Assembly (NCBI RefSeq): GCF_001270745.1
Contig: NZ_LFXL01000010.1
Location: forward strand, 418,629 to 482,628
Origin: Jiangella muralis
Lineage (GTDB): Bacteria; Actinomycetota; Actinomycetes; Jiangellales; Jiangellaceae
Length of the DNA: 64,000 nt
Reading direction: 5' to 3'
A program made the translations under genes and the position numbers. Below, one piece after another: positions 36,725 through 45,456 of this stretch; position 1 is the stretch's first letter; each line of letters starts with the position of its first letter. The notes beneath the pieces were generated by a model, which saw only the letters and a list, made by a program, of their open reading frames with translations, had not been told where the DNA came from and did no database searches.

Positions 36725-38052
36725 CCCGCGACAACGTCTGGCGGGCCACCCCGGCGCTGGCGCGGTCGCTGCTGCTGCCGGCGCTGCTGGCCGCGACGGG
36801 GCTGGCGCTCGGCCGCGCGGACCTCGTCCTGCTCGGCGTCCCGCTGGTCGTGGGCACCGCGCTGGCGCTGGGGACGGCGGCCGAACGGCGTGCGCGGCGG
36901 CCACCGCCCGAGGTGCGCGCCATCGGGCCGCGGATCCTCGACGCCGGCCGGTCCGTCCCGGTCGCGGTCCGGCTGGGGCCGTCCGACGCGCAGCTGGTCG
37001 CGACGGTGCTGCCGCCGGCCGAGGCGGGCGGCGACGCCGACGCCGTCGTGGTGGCCGCGCCCGCGGACGGCGAACGGCAGCTGGTGGTCGAGGTGACGGC
37101 GCCGCGCTGGGGCGCGCAGCAGCTGGCCCGGCCGGACCACCTCGCGGCCGCCGCCGACGGCCTGCTGGTCGCCGGGCCGGTCGCGGGCACGCCGTACACC
37201 GCGCAGGTGCTGCCCGCCGTCGCGCCCGCGCTGCCGCCCGGCCCGCTGCCGCCGCGTCCGGCCGGCATGGTCGGCGCGCACCGCACCCGCCGCCCCGGCG
37301 AGGGCACCGAACTGCACGACGTGTCGCCGTTCCAGCCCGGCGACCGGCTGCGCCGCATCGACTGGCGGGTGACGGCGCGTCAGGCCGGCCCGCGCGAGAC
37401 GCTCTACACGCGGCACACGCTGGTCGACGCCGACGCGGACGTCGTCTGCTGCCTGGACAACCGCTACGACCTGCCCGCCGACGTCGCCGCCTGGCTGGAC
37501 CTCGGCGAGCACGCCGAACGGCCGGGCCGCACCAGCATCGACGTCGCCGTCGACACCGTCGCGTCGGTCGCGGCCGCCTACATCGAGCACGGCGACCGCG
37601 TCGGCGTCCTCGACCTCGCCCGCCCGCTCGACCCCGTCCACCTGGGCAGCGGCCGCCGGCACCTGCTCCGGCTGCGCACGCACCTCGCCCGGCGCACGCG
37701 GCGGCCCGGCTCCGGCGACGCGCTCCCCGCGCCTCGGCACGCCCCGCGGCTGCCGCCGGGCGCGATCGTCGTCGTCACCTCGGTCTTCCTGGACGACGCG
37801 CCGGGGACGCTGGCGGTGACGTGGCGGCGGCGCGGGCATCCGGTGGTCGCGGTCGACGTGCTGCCGGCGCCGCTGGTCCTCGACGCCGCCGACACCGCGA
37901 CGACGCTGGCGGCGCGGCTGGTGCTGGCCGAGCGGCAGGAGCGGATCCGGGCGCTGGAGGCGGCCGGCGTCCCGGTCAGCGCGGCCGACCCGGCGGCACT
38001 GGGCCTCGGCCTGGCCCGGCTGCGGCTGCTCGCCCGCGGGGTGCGACGGTGA
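36721..38052 (+). CDS. DUF58 domain protein
   Basis: 443 aa. Two N-terminal membrane helices, a beta-rich extracytoplasmic-like segment, the DUF58 signature (LHDVSPFQPGDRLRRIDW near 200-218), and a VWA-like fold with a DADADVVCCLDNRYD strand. Partner of MoxR ATPases. ATGA start and GTGA end overlaps. Confidence 0.88.
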   Translation: MTRDNVWRATPALARSLLLPALLAATGLALGRADLVLLGVPLVVGTALALGTAAERRARRPPPEVRAIGPRILDAGRSVPVAVRLGPSDAQLVATVLPPAEAGGDADAVVVAAPADGERQLVVEVTAPRWGAQQLARPDHLAAAADGLLVAGPVAGTPYTAQVLPAVAPALPPGPLPPRPAGMVGAHRTRRPGEGTELHDVSPFQPGDRLRRIDWRVTARQAGPRETLYTRHTLVDADADVVCCLDNRYDLPADVAAWLDLGEHAERPGRTSIDVAVDTVASVAAAYIEHGDRVGVLDLARPLDPVHLGSGRRHLLRLRTHLARRTRRPGSGDALPAPRHAPRLPPGAIVVVTSVFLDDAPGTLAVTWRRRGHPVVAVDVLPAPLVLDAADTATTLAARLVLAERQERIRALEAAGVPVSAADPAALGLGLARLRLLARGVRR

Positions 38053-38477
38053 CGGCGGCGGCCGCGCCCGGGGCGCTCGGACCCGCGCTGCCCGGCTGGG
38101 CGTTGCGCCCGGCGCTCGCGGCGTCCGTCGTGGTGACGGTGCTCGCGGTGGCCGGCTGGACGCCGGTGTCGCCGTTCGTCCTGGCGGTGGCGGTGCTGGT
38201 CGGCGGCTCGGCGACGGCGCTGCCCGCCTCGCACGCGACGACGGCGTTCCTGGCGGTGTGCGCGCTGAGCGGGCTGACCGCCGACGGGGCGATCACCGGC
38301 TGGCTGAGTCTCGCGTTGCTCGGCGCCCACGCCACCCACGTGACGGCCGCACTGGCCGCCGTCGTGCCGGTGCGGGCGGCGGTCGAGTGGGCGGCGCTGC
38401 TCCCTTCGCTGCGCCGCTTCGCCCTCGCGCAAGCGGCCGGCCAGGCGCTCGTGCTGCTGGCGTGGGCGCTCTCCTGA
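38049..38477 (+). CDS. small integral membrane protein of the MoxR operon
   Basis: 142 aa from GTG 38049, four to five hydrophobic helices and almost no loops (ALAASVVVTVLAVAGW, VSPFVLAVAVLVGGSATALP). Last gene of the five-gene operon. No named family recognised. Confidence 0.7.
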   Translation: MTAAAAPGALGPALPGWALRPALAASVVVTVLAVAGWTPVSPFVLAVAVLVGGSATALPASHATTAFLAVCALSGLTADGAITGWLSLALLGAHATHVTAALAAVVPVRAAVEWAALLPSLRRFALAQAAGQALVLLAWALS

Positions 38478-38486
38478 GTTCTCAGG
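38473..38486. terminator. short palindrome containing both convergent stop codons
   Basis: CCTGAG (38473-38478) and CTCAGG (38481-38486) form a 6-bp stem around TT. It contains the TGA of the membrane protein gene and the complement of the aminotransferase stop. Same arrangement as at 33797. Confidence 0.35.
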
Positions 38487-40209
38487 GGTGGGCGCAGCGG
38501 TCGTCGACCAGCACCTCGACCGAGGTGTCCCCCGCCAGCACGCACGACGGCGGCAGCGTGAACCAGCGCAGCGCCTCGAACTCCGCCGACAGCCCGGTCG
38601 GCCCGTCCTCGACGGCGTCGGGCCGGCCGGCCAGCACGTCACGCGCGTCGGCCAGGTGCTCGGCGAGCGTGTCCTCGCCGACCCGCTCGTGCCGCTCGGC
38701 GCCGACCAGGAGGCCCTGCTCGTCGTAGTGCAGCCCGGTCAGCCGGACCGGCGGGCGCGACGTGCCCTCGCGGTGCCGCCACAGCCCGGTGTGCGGGTCG
38801 AAGCCGTAGTCGGGCAGCAGCCGGTACCCGTCGCGGGCGATCAGCTCGACCGCGTCGACCAGGTAGTCGCGGACGGTGTCGGAGATGAAGTAGTTGAAGT
38901 TCAGCCGGGTCCAGCCTGGCTTGATGCCCTCGCAGCCGACGCCGACGACGTCGCGGAAGCCGCGCGACTCGTCCGGCCCGACGGACAGCAGCCGGTGCCC
39001 GTACGGCCCGGCGCAGGAACAACCGCCGCGCGCCTGGATGCCGAACAGGTCGTTGAGCAGCGCGACGACGAAATTGTGGTGCAGGAAGCGGTCGCCGTGG
39101 CGGAGGCGGAACGACACGATGGACAGCCGCGGGACGTCGGGGTTGCCGAGCACGTCGATCTGCGGGACGTCCTGCCAGCGGCGCAGCGCGTAGCGCCAGA
39201 GCGCCTCCTCGCGCTCCTGGATGAGGTCGGTGCCGACGGCGTCCTTGAGCCCGAACACCAGCCCGGCCCGGATCGATTCGACGATGGCCGGGGTGCCGCC
39301 CTCCTCGCGGGCGACGGGGTCGTCGAGGTAGCGGTGCTCGTCGGGGCTGACGAACTCGACGGTGCCGCCGCCGGGGACGGACGGGACCTCATTGCGCACC
39401 AGCGCGCGGTCGACCACCAGCACGCCGGGCGTCTGCGGCCCGCCGACGAACTTGTGCGGCGACAGGAAGATCGCGTCCTTGTGGTCGCCGGCGCCGGGCG
39501 CGCTCTCGGCCACGCGGATGGGGACGTAGGGCGCGGCGGCGGCATAGTCCCAGAACGACAGCGCGCCATGCTCGTGCAGCAGCGCCGCGATGCGGTCGGC
39601 GTTCGTCAGCACGCCGGTGACGTTGGACGCGGCGGAGAAGCTGCCGATGCGCAGCGGCCGGTCGGCGTAGGCGCGCAGCAACTCGTCCAGCTGGTCGAGG
39701 TCGATGTGGCCGTCGGCGTCGGTGTCGACCGCGACGACGTCAGCGATGGTCTCGCGCCACGGCAGCTCGTTGGAGTGATGCTCGTACGGCCCGACGAACA
39801 CCACCGGCCGGTTCTGCGGAACGTCGTACAGGACGCCGTGCCGCTTCGGCGCGCCGGCCGGCAGCCGCAGCTCGAGGATGTGGACGAGCTTGTTGACCGC
39901 CGCGGTGGCGCCGGAGCCGGTGAAGATGACCAGGTGGTCGTCGGTGCCGCCGACCGACTCGCGGATGGTGCGGCGGGCGTCCTCGCGCAGCAGCGTGGTC
40001 TGCAGCCCGGTGCCGGAACTCTCGGTGTGCGTGTTGGCGTAGAGCGGCAGCACCTGCTCGCGGACGAAGTCCTCGATGAAGTCCAGCGACCGTCCCGACG
40101 CCGTGTAGTCGGCATACGTCATGCGGCGCGCGCCGTACGGCCCGTGCAGGACCTCGCCCTCGCCGATGATGCCGCCGCGGATGCGTTCGATCAGCGAAGT
40201 CGCGACCAT
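38482..40209 (-). CDS. class V aminotransferase / cysteine desulfurase-like enzyme
   Basis: 575 aa PLP enzyme. N-terminal MTYADYTASGRSLDFIEDFV, the TGSGATAAVNKLVHIL cofactor loop, Lys253 in SPHKFVGGPQ for the PLP Schiff base, and a Cys397-Ser-Cys399 loop (GGCSCAGPYGH) in the position of the desulfurase cysteine. Longer than SufS/IscS (about 400 aa), with a C-terminal extension of about 100 residues without a known domain. ATG 40209 has AGGAGAGGGG upstream; two more upstream ATG/GTG codons are in frame. Sulfur mobilisation is possible, but this large clade is not characterised. Confidence 0.82.
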   Translation of the reverse strand: MVATSLIERIRGGIIGEGEVLHGPYGARRMTYADYTASGRSLDFIEDFVREQVLPLYANTHTESSGTGLQTTLLREDARRTIRESVGGTDDHLVIFTGSGATAAVNKLVHILELRLPAGAPKRHGVLYDVPQNRPVVFVGPYEHHSNELPWRETIADVVAVDTDADGHIDLDQLDELLRAYADRPLRIGSFSAASNVTGVLTNADRIAALLHEHGALSFWDYAAAAPYVPIRVAESAPGAGDHKDAIFLSPHKFVGGPQTPGVLVVDRALVRNEVPSVPGGGTVEFVSPDEHRYLDDPVAREEGGTPAIVESIRAGLVFGLKDAVGTDLIQEREEALWRYALRRWQDVPQIDVLGNPDVPRLSIVSFRLRHGDRFLHHNFVVALLNDLFGIQARGGCSCAGPYGHRLLSVGPDESRGFRDVVGVGCEGIKPGWTRLNFNYFISDTVRDYLVDAVELIARDGYRLLPDYGFDPHTGLWRHREGTSRPPVRLTGLHYDEQGLLVGAERHERVGEDTLAEHLADARDVLAGRPDAVEDGPTGLSAEFEALRWFTLPPSCVLAGDTSVEVLVDDRCAHP

Positions 40210-40260
40210 GCCGGCCCCCTCTCCTGTGTCCTCCAGCATGCACCCTTTCGGCCCGGTGGT

Positions 40261-40429
40261 GCGGTTCGCGACTGCCAGTACCACGGTTCATGGGTGCCGG
40301 CGGCACGGTTCATGGTTGCTGATGGTGCGGTTCGCCGCTGCCGATGGCGCGGGTTCACGGGTGCCGTTGGCGCGGTTCGCGGCTGCCGGCGGCACGGTTC
40401 GCCGCTGCCGGCGGCACGGTTCGCGGCGG
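40261..40429. repeat. 22-bp tandem repeat, about 7.6 copies
   Basis: Consensus (g/a)cggttcgc(g/c)gctgccggcggc. Unit starts at 40261, 40283, 40305, 40327, 40349, 40372, 40394 and 40416 (one unit is 23 bp). The period is not a multiple of three, supporting a non-coding minisatellite. Confidence 0.88.
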
Positions 40430-40501
40430 GGGTCGGGCCCCTCCCGGCCGGGAGGGCACCCACCCTACGGGCGGGCCGTGTCAACGAGGCGTGAACCGCA
40501 C

Positions 40502-40603
40502 GCCGGCCAACCGAGCGTCAACCACCGCGCCGGCCCACCAGGCGTCAAGCACCGGGCCGGCCAACCGAGCGTCAAGCACCGGGCCGGCCAACCGAGCGTC
40601 AGA
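40502..40603. repeat. 27-bp tandem repeat, about 3.7 copies
   Basis: Units gccggccaaccgagcgtcaa plus seven bases start at 40502, 40529, 40556 and 40583. The third and fourth are nearly identical. Probably a non-coding minisatellite, although the period would keep frame. Confidence 0.82.
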
Positions 40604-40616
40604 CCCCTGGCCCCGC

Positions 40617-40766
40617 TTCGTCACCTGATCATCTTCGGAAGAACGATCAGGTGACGAACACGCCGAGGACCGGGGCCGGTAGGTCACCCGATCAGCTCCA
40701 TCAGGTGGACACGAAACGATCAGGTGACGTACCGGCCGCCAAACCGTGGCAGAACGTCACCTGATC
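40617..40766. repeat. array of GTCACCTGATC motifs in both orientations
   Basis: Exact copies: 40620-40630 (+), 40645-40655 (-), 40718-40728 (-), 40756-40766 (+). One-mismatch copy: 40683-40693 (+). The first pair forms a 14-bp perfect inverted repeat (40617-40630 with 40645-40658), and the last pair a 13-bp inverted repeat of opposite polarity. Lies between the divergent aminotransferase and phoX-like genes. Confidence 0.85.
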
Positions 40767-40989
40767 ACGCCGGCCGGCGAGCCCGGCGGAGGTTCGTGGC
40801 GGGCGGCGGGGTCGGGCCCCTCCCGGCCGGGAGGGCACCCACCCTACGGGCGGGCCGTGTCAACCTGGCGTGAACCGGTGCACGCGGAAACCGCCGCCAC
40901 ACGTTTCGTGACTTTTTGGTAGCCAACGGGTGAATGTTTACCTACGCTGTGACACCACGTTCGCGCCCCCGGCAGAGGGAGTCACACCG

Positions 40990-43125
40990 ATGCCCGACCT
41001 CGACGACGTCCCCGGCCGGCGGCGGCTGCTCCCGCTGCTCGACGGCGCCCGCGGCGGCCGCAGCGCCATGACCTGCCGTTACCGCTGCGCCGACGCCTGC
41101 GCCCACGAACCGCCCAACACCAGCGAGAACGCCTATTTCGGCGACGTCGTCGAGGCGGCCGTCAGCCGGCGCGGCCTGCTCCGCGGCGGGGCCGTCGCGG
41201 CCGCTGTCGTCGTCGGGGCGGGCGCGCCCGGCACGCTGGCCGCCGTCGCGTCGGACGCCGACGGCCGCACCGACGGCGACGCCGCGGTCCCGCCCACGCC
41301 GGACCACCCGGACGGCCCGGAGTACGGCCGGCCGGTCGGCTTCCGCCCGGTCGGCGACAACACGCTCGACGCCGTCGTCGTCCCGAACGGGTACGACTGG
41401 TCGGTCACCATCGCGTGGGGCGATCCGATGTTCCGGGGCGCGCCGGAGTTCGACTTCGAGCACCAGACCGCGGCCGCCCAGCGTGAGCAGTTCGGCTACA
41501 ACTGCGATTTCGTGGCCGTCTACCCGCTGGACCGCCGCTTCCAGCGCGCGCTGCTCTGGGTGAACCACGAGTACACCAACGAGGAGCTGATGTTCCGCGG
41601 CTGGACCGGCGCGGCCGGCGCCACGGTGGAGCAGCTGCGCATCGCGATGGCGGCGCACGGCGGGTCGATCGTCGAGATCGAGCGGGTCGGCGACACCGGC
41701 GAGTGGCTCCCGGCCGGCGGACGCCGCCGGCACAACCGGCGCATCCACGCCGGCACCCCGTTCCGCGTCACCGGCCCGGCCGCCGGCAGCGACCTGCTGC
41801 GCACCGCCGCCGACCCCGCGGGAACGACCGTCCTGGGCATGCTGAACAACTGCGCCGGCGGCACCACGCCGTGGGGCACCGTGCTGACCGGCGAGGAGAA
41901 TGTCAACCAGTACTTCGGCGCGTCCGCCGACGTCACCGATCCGGTGACGGCCGCGCGGTACGCCCGCTACGGCATCCGCACCACCGCCGGCACCAGCCGC
42001 GCCTGGGAGCGCGCCGACGCCCGCTTCGACGTCAGCGCCGAGCCGAACGAGCCGAACCGGTTCGGCTGGGTCTGCCAGATCGACCCGTACGACCCGCGCT
42101 CGACGCCGCACAAGCTCACCGCGCTGGGCCGGTTCAAGCACGAGGGCGCGACGACGGCGCTGACGGCGGACGGCCGGGTCGCGGTCTACATGGGCGACGA
42201 CGAGCGGTTCGAGTACGTCTACAAGTTCGTGTCGTCCGGCCGGTTCCGCGACGGCGGCTCGGACCGCGACCGCCGGCACAACCTCACCCTGCTCGAGGAC
42301 GGCGACCTCTACGTCGCGCGGTTCACCGGCGACAGCCCGGCCAGCGAGATCGACGGCTCCGGCCGGTTGCCGTCCGACGGGCTGTTCGACGGGGCCGGCG
42401 AGTGGTTGCCGCTGGTCAGCGGCGGCGAGAGCGCCGTCGACGGCATGAGCGTCGAGGAGGTGCTGGTGTTCACCCGGCTGGCCGCCGACCGCGCCGGCGC
42501 GACGAAGATGGACCGCCCCGAGGACGTCGAGCCGCACCCCGTCACGGGCACCGTGTTCATGGCGCTGACCAACAACGACCGCCGCACGCCCGCCCAGGCC
42601 GACGAGGCGAACCCGCGGGCCACCAACCGGTGGGGCCAGGTCCTGGCGCTGGACGAGGACGGCGGCGACGCGGCCGCGACGGCGTTCACCTGGTCGCTCG
42701 TGCTGGTCGCCGGCGATCCCGAGGACCCGTCGACCTACTACGCCGGCTTCGACAAGTCGCAGGTCAGCATGATCAGCTGCCCCGACAACGTCGCGTTCGA
42801 CCCGTCCGGCCGGCTCTGGCTGGCCACCGACGGCATGCCCGGGTCAGTCGGCGCCAACGACGGCATGTTCGTCATGCCGCTCGACGGCGACGACGCCGGT
42901 CACCTGCGCCGGTTCGCCTCGGTCCCGGTGGGCGCCGAGTGCTGCGGACCGTGCATCACGCCGGACGGCCGCACCGCGCTGATCGCCGTCCAGCATCCCG
43001 GCGAGGAGGACGGCGCCTCCCCCGAGGCGCCCGCGTCGACGTTCCCGCACGGCGACCAGCCGCGGCCGTCCGTCGTCACCGTCTGGCGCACCAGCCCGAC
43101 CGGCGGGAGGTTCATCGGTGACTGA
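40990..43125 (+). CDS. PhoX-type DUF839 alkaline phosphatase-like protein, copy 1
   Basis: 711 aa. A cysteine-bearing N-terminal stretch (MTCRYRCADACAHEP) precedes a Tat signal with SRRGLLRGG near 59-67 and a hydrophobic Ala/Val run. The mature part is a beta-propeller of the PhoX/DUF839 family: WVNHEYTNEELMFRGW, NNCAGGTTPWGTVLTGEEN, YKFVSSGRF, CPDNVAFDPSGRLWLATDGM. Known PhoX enzymes are Ca/Fe-dependent phosphomonoesterases outside the membrane. The start has GAGGGAG upstream. Same length as the next gene and clearly paralogous to it. Confidence 0.9.
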   Translation: MPDLDDVPGRRRLLPLLDGARGGRSAMTCRYRCADACAHEPPNTSENAYFGDVVEAAVSRRGLLRGGAVAAAVVVGAGAPGTLAAVASDADGRTDGDAAVPPTPDHPDGPEYGRPVGFRPVGDNTLDAVVVPNGYDWSVTIAWGDPMFRGAPEFDFEHQTAAAQREQFGYNCDFVAVYPLDRRFQRALLWVNHEYTNEELMFRGWTGAAGATVEQLRIAMAAHGGSIVEIERVGDTGEWLPAGGRRRHNRRIHAGTPFRVTGPAAGSDLLRTAADPAGTTVLGMLNNCAGGTTPWGTVLTGEENVNQYFGASADVTDPVTAARYARYGIRTTAGTSRAWERADARFDVSAEPNEPNRFGWVCQIDPYDPRSTPHKLTALGRFKHEGATTALTADGRVAVYMGDDERFEYVYKFVSSGRFRDGGSDRDRRHNLTLLEDGDLYVARFTGDSPASEIDGSGRLPSDGLFDGAGEWLPLVSGGESAVDGMSVEEVLVFTRLAADRAGATKMDRPEDVEPHPVTGTVFMALTNNDRRTPAQADEANPRATNRWGQVLALDEDGGDAAATAFTWSLVLVAGDPEDPSTYYAGFDKSQVSMISCPDNVAFDPSGRLWLATDGMPGSVGANDGMFVMPLDGDDAGHLRRFASVPVGAECCGPCITPDGRTALIAVQHPGEEDGASPEAPASTFPHGDQPRPSVVTVWRTSPTGGRFIGD

Positions 43126-43208
43126 GCTCGGGGTGGACTGAACTCGGGGGGTGGGAAGGGCGGGCCGGCGTCCCTCGTCCGCGGCGCCGGTCCCGTCCCA
43201 CACGTGTC

Positions 43209-43230
43209 CTTCACCTTCTGTTCGTCCTGA
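43209..43230 (+). promoter_or_regulatory. candidate PHO box upstream of the second phoX-like gene
   Basis: Two adjacent 11-base units, cttcaccttct and gttcgtcctga, resemble the GTTCACC-type direct repeats bound by PhoP in actinobacteria. A TAGGTT -10-like box follows 24 bases later. Match is partial; the function of the gene makes it plausible. Confidence 0.45.
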
Positions 43231-43303
43231 CGTGGTGGTTCTCGCGCGCACCGGTTCCTAGGTTCTGGTGAGAACGTGCCGGAGCTGTGACGAAGGGACT
43301 CCC

Positions 43304-45439
43304 ATGCCCGAACCCGAAGGCGCCCAGCGCCGCCGCCTGCTGCCCGTCCTGGGTGGCGTGCACGGCGGCCGCAGCGCCATGACGTGCAAGTACCGCTGCG
43401 CCGACGCCTGCTTCCACCCGGTGCCGAACGAGAGCGACAACGAGTACTTCGGCGACATGGTGAACAAGGCGATGTCGCGGCGTGGCCTGCTCCGCAGCGG
43501 CGCCGTCGCCGCGCTGGTCGTCGGGTCCGGCGTCGGGAGCGGCGCGCTGGCCGCCGCCGCTGCCCCGGCGAGCGCGAGCACCACGTCGTCCGGCCCGAAG
43601 CCGCCGAACCCGAGCTTCCCGGACCTGCCCGAGCGCGGCCGCCCGGTCGGCTTCCGCTCCGTCGGCGACAACACCCTGGACACCATCGTGGTGCCCAACG
43701 GCTACGACTGGTCGGTGACGGTGGCCTGGGGCGACCCGATCCTGCCGGGCGCGCCGGAGTTCGACTTCGACCACCAGACCGAGGCCGCCCAGCTCGGGCA
43801 GTTCGGCTACAACTGCGACTTCGTGGCGATCCTGCCGCTGGACCGCGGCTTCACCAAGGGCCTGCTCTGGGTGAACCACGAGTACACCAACGAGGAGTTG
43901 ATGTTCCGCGGCTGGACCGGCGCCGCCGCGGCCACCGTCGACCAGCTGCTCGTCTCGCAGGCCGCGCACGGCGGCTCCGTCGTCGAGATCGAGCGGGTCG
44001 CCGAGACCGGCGAGTGGCTGCCGGTCGGCGGACGGCGTCGCTACAACCGCCGCATCCACACCAAGACGCAGTTCGCGGTGACCGGCCCGGTGGCCGGCAG
44101 CGACCTGCTGAAGACCAGCGCCGACCGCACCGGCACGAAGGTCCTCGGCATGCTGAACAACTGCGCCGGCGGCACCACGCCGTGGGGCACCATCCTCACC
44201 GCCGAGGAGAACTTCAACCAGTACTTCGGTGCGTCCGCCGCCATCACCGACGAGACGACGGCCGCGCGGTACGCCCGGTACGGCATCCGCACCGCCGCCG
44301 GCACCGAGCGCGGCTGGGAGAAGACAGACAAGCGCTTCGATCTCGCCCAGGAGCCGAACGAGCCGAACCGGTTCGGCTGGATCGTCGAGATCGACCCGTT
44401 CGACGCGAAGTCGACCCCGCGCAAGCACACCGCGCTGGGCCGGTTCAAGCACGAGGGCGCCACCATCTCCATCGCGGAGGACGGCCGCGCCGTCGCCTAC
44501 CTGGGCGACGACGAGCGGTTCGACTACGTGTACAAGTTCATCTCCAAGAACACGTTCCGTCCGGGCACCAGCAAGCGCGACCGCGACGCCAACCTGCGGC
44601 TGCTGGAGGAGGGCGACCTCTACGTCGCGAAGTTCACCGGCGACAGCCCGGCCGCCGAGATCGATGGCACCGGCACACTGCCCTCCGACGGCGAGTTCGA
44701 CGGCACCGGCCGGTGGCTGCCGCTCGTGGTCGGCGGCACGAGCAAGGTCGACGGTATGAGCGTCGAGGAGGTGCTGACGTTCACCCGGCTGGCCGGCGAC
44801 AAGGCCGGCGCCACCAAGATGGACCGGCCCGAGGACGTCGAGCGCAACCCCGTCACCGGCACCGTCGTCATCGCGCTGACGAACAACACCGCGCGCAACG
44901 CGTCCACCGGCGTCGAGGAGCCCAACCCGCGCCTGAACAACAAGTGGGGCCACATCGTCGGCATCGACGAGGACGGCAACGACGCGGCGGCGCTCACCTT
45001 CAGCTGGCGGATCCTGGTGCTGGCGGGCAACCCGTCCGACCCGTCCACCTACTACGACGGCTACGACAAGTCGCAGGTCAGCCACATGTCCTGCCCGGAC
45101 AACGTGGCCTTCGACCCGGCCGGCCGGCTGTGGATCTCCACCGACGGCATGCCCGGCGCCAGCAGCATCGCCGACGGCCTGTTCGTGATGCCGGTCGAGG
45201 GCGACGACAAGGGCCACGTCCGCCGGTTCGCCTCGGTCCCGAAGGGCGCTGAGTGCTGCGGCCCGTTCATCACGCCGGACGGCCGCACCGCCACCATCGC
45301 GGTGCAGCACCCGGGCGAGGGCAGCGGCGCCTCGCCGGACACCCCGATCTCGACGTTCCCGTACGGCGACCAGCCGCGGCCGTCGGTCGTCACGGTGTGG
45401 CGCAAGAGCCCGGCCGGTGGTCCGTTCATCGGCGACTGA
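43304..45439 (+). CDS. PhoX-type DUF839 alkaline phosphatase-like protein, copy 2
   Basis: 711 aa with the same layout as its upstream neighbour: MTCKYRCADACFHP, Tat motif SRRGLLRSG, WVNHEYTNEELMFRGW, NNCAGGTTPWGTILTAEENFNQYF and CPDNVAFDPAGRLWISTDGM. Identity to copy 1 is high through the core but lower in the signal region and in surface loops, which suggests an old tandem duplication with diversification. ATG 43304 has GAAGGGA upstream. Confidence 0.9.
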   Translation: MPEPEGAQRRRLLPVLGGVHGGRSAMTCKYRCADACFHPVPNESDNEYFGDMVNKAMSRRGLLRSGAVAALVVGSGVGSGALAAAAAPASASTTSSGPKPPNPSFPDLPERGRPVGFRSVGDNTLDTIVVPNGYDWSVTVAWGDPILPGAPEFDFDHQTEAAQLGQFGYNCDFVAILPLDRGFTKGLLWVNHEYTNEELMFRGWTGAAAATVDQLLVSQAAHGGSVVEIERVAETGEWLPVGGRRRYNRRIHTKTQFAVTGPVAGSDLLKTSADRTGTKVLGMLNNCAGGTTPWGTILTAEENFNQYFGASAAITDETTAARYARYGIRTAAGTERGWEKTDKRFDLAQEPNEPNRFGWIVEIDPFDAKSTPRKHTALGRFKHEGATISIAEDGRAVAYLGDDERFDYVYKFISKNTFRPGTSKRDRDANLRLLEEGDLYVAKFTGDSPAAEIDGTGTLPSDGEFDGTGRWLPLVVGGTSKVDGMSVEEVLTFTRLAGDKAGATKMDRPEDVERNPVTGTVVIALTNNTARNASTGVEEPNPRLNNKWGHIVGIDEDGNDAAALTFSWRILVLAGNPSDPSTYYDGYDKSQVSHMSCPDNVAFDPAGRLWISTDGMPGASSIADGLFVMPVEGDDKGHVRRFASVPKGAECCGPFITPDGRTATIAVQHPGEGSGASPDTPISTFPYGDQPRPSVVTVWRKSPAGGPFIGD

Positions 45440-45456
45440 GGTCGTTCGCGGGGGTT

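Larger units (their letters stand above)
40429..40877. repeat. long direct repeats flanking the motif array
   Basis: 40429-40485 and 40808-40864 are identical over 57 bases. After two mismatches, 11 more bases match (40488-40498 and 40867-40877). Each copy carries the palindrome cctcccggccgggagg and, on the - strand, TTGACA followed by TAGGGT at non-standard spacing. The pair brackets about 320 bases. Confidence 0.88.
40210..40989. other. 780-base repeat-rich intergenic island
   Basis: No gene seen. From left to right it contains a 22-bp tandem repeat, a 70-bp direct repeat copy, a 27-bp tandem repeat, an array of GTCACCTGATC motifs, the second direct repeat copy, and the promoter region of the first phoX-like gene. 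Short open frames through the repeats are not gene-like. Confidence 0.75.

Noticed and set aside
40261..40603. Possible CRISPR array in the intergenic island
   Set aside because: 22-bp and 27-bp units are head to tail without unique spacers, and no cas genes are nearby.
40344..40628. 94-codon frame through the 22-bp and 27-bp repeats
   Set aside because: Frame arises from repeats; the 22-bp period shifts frame and there is no ribosome binding site.
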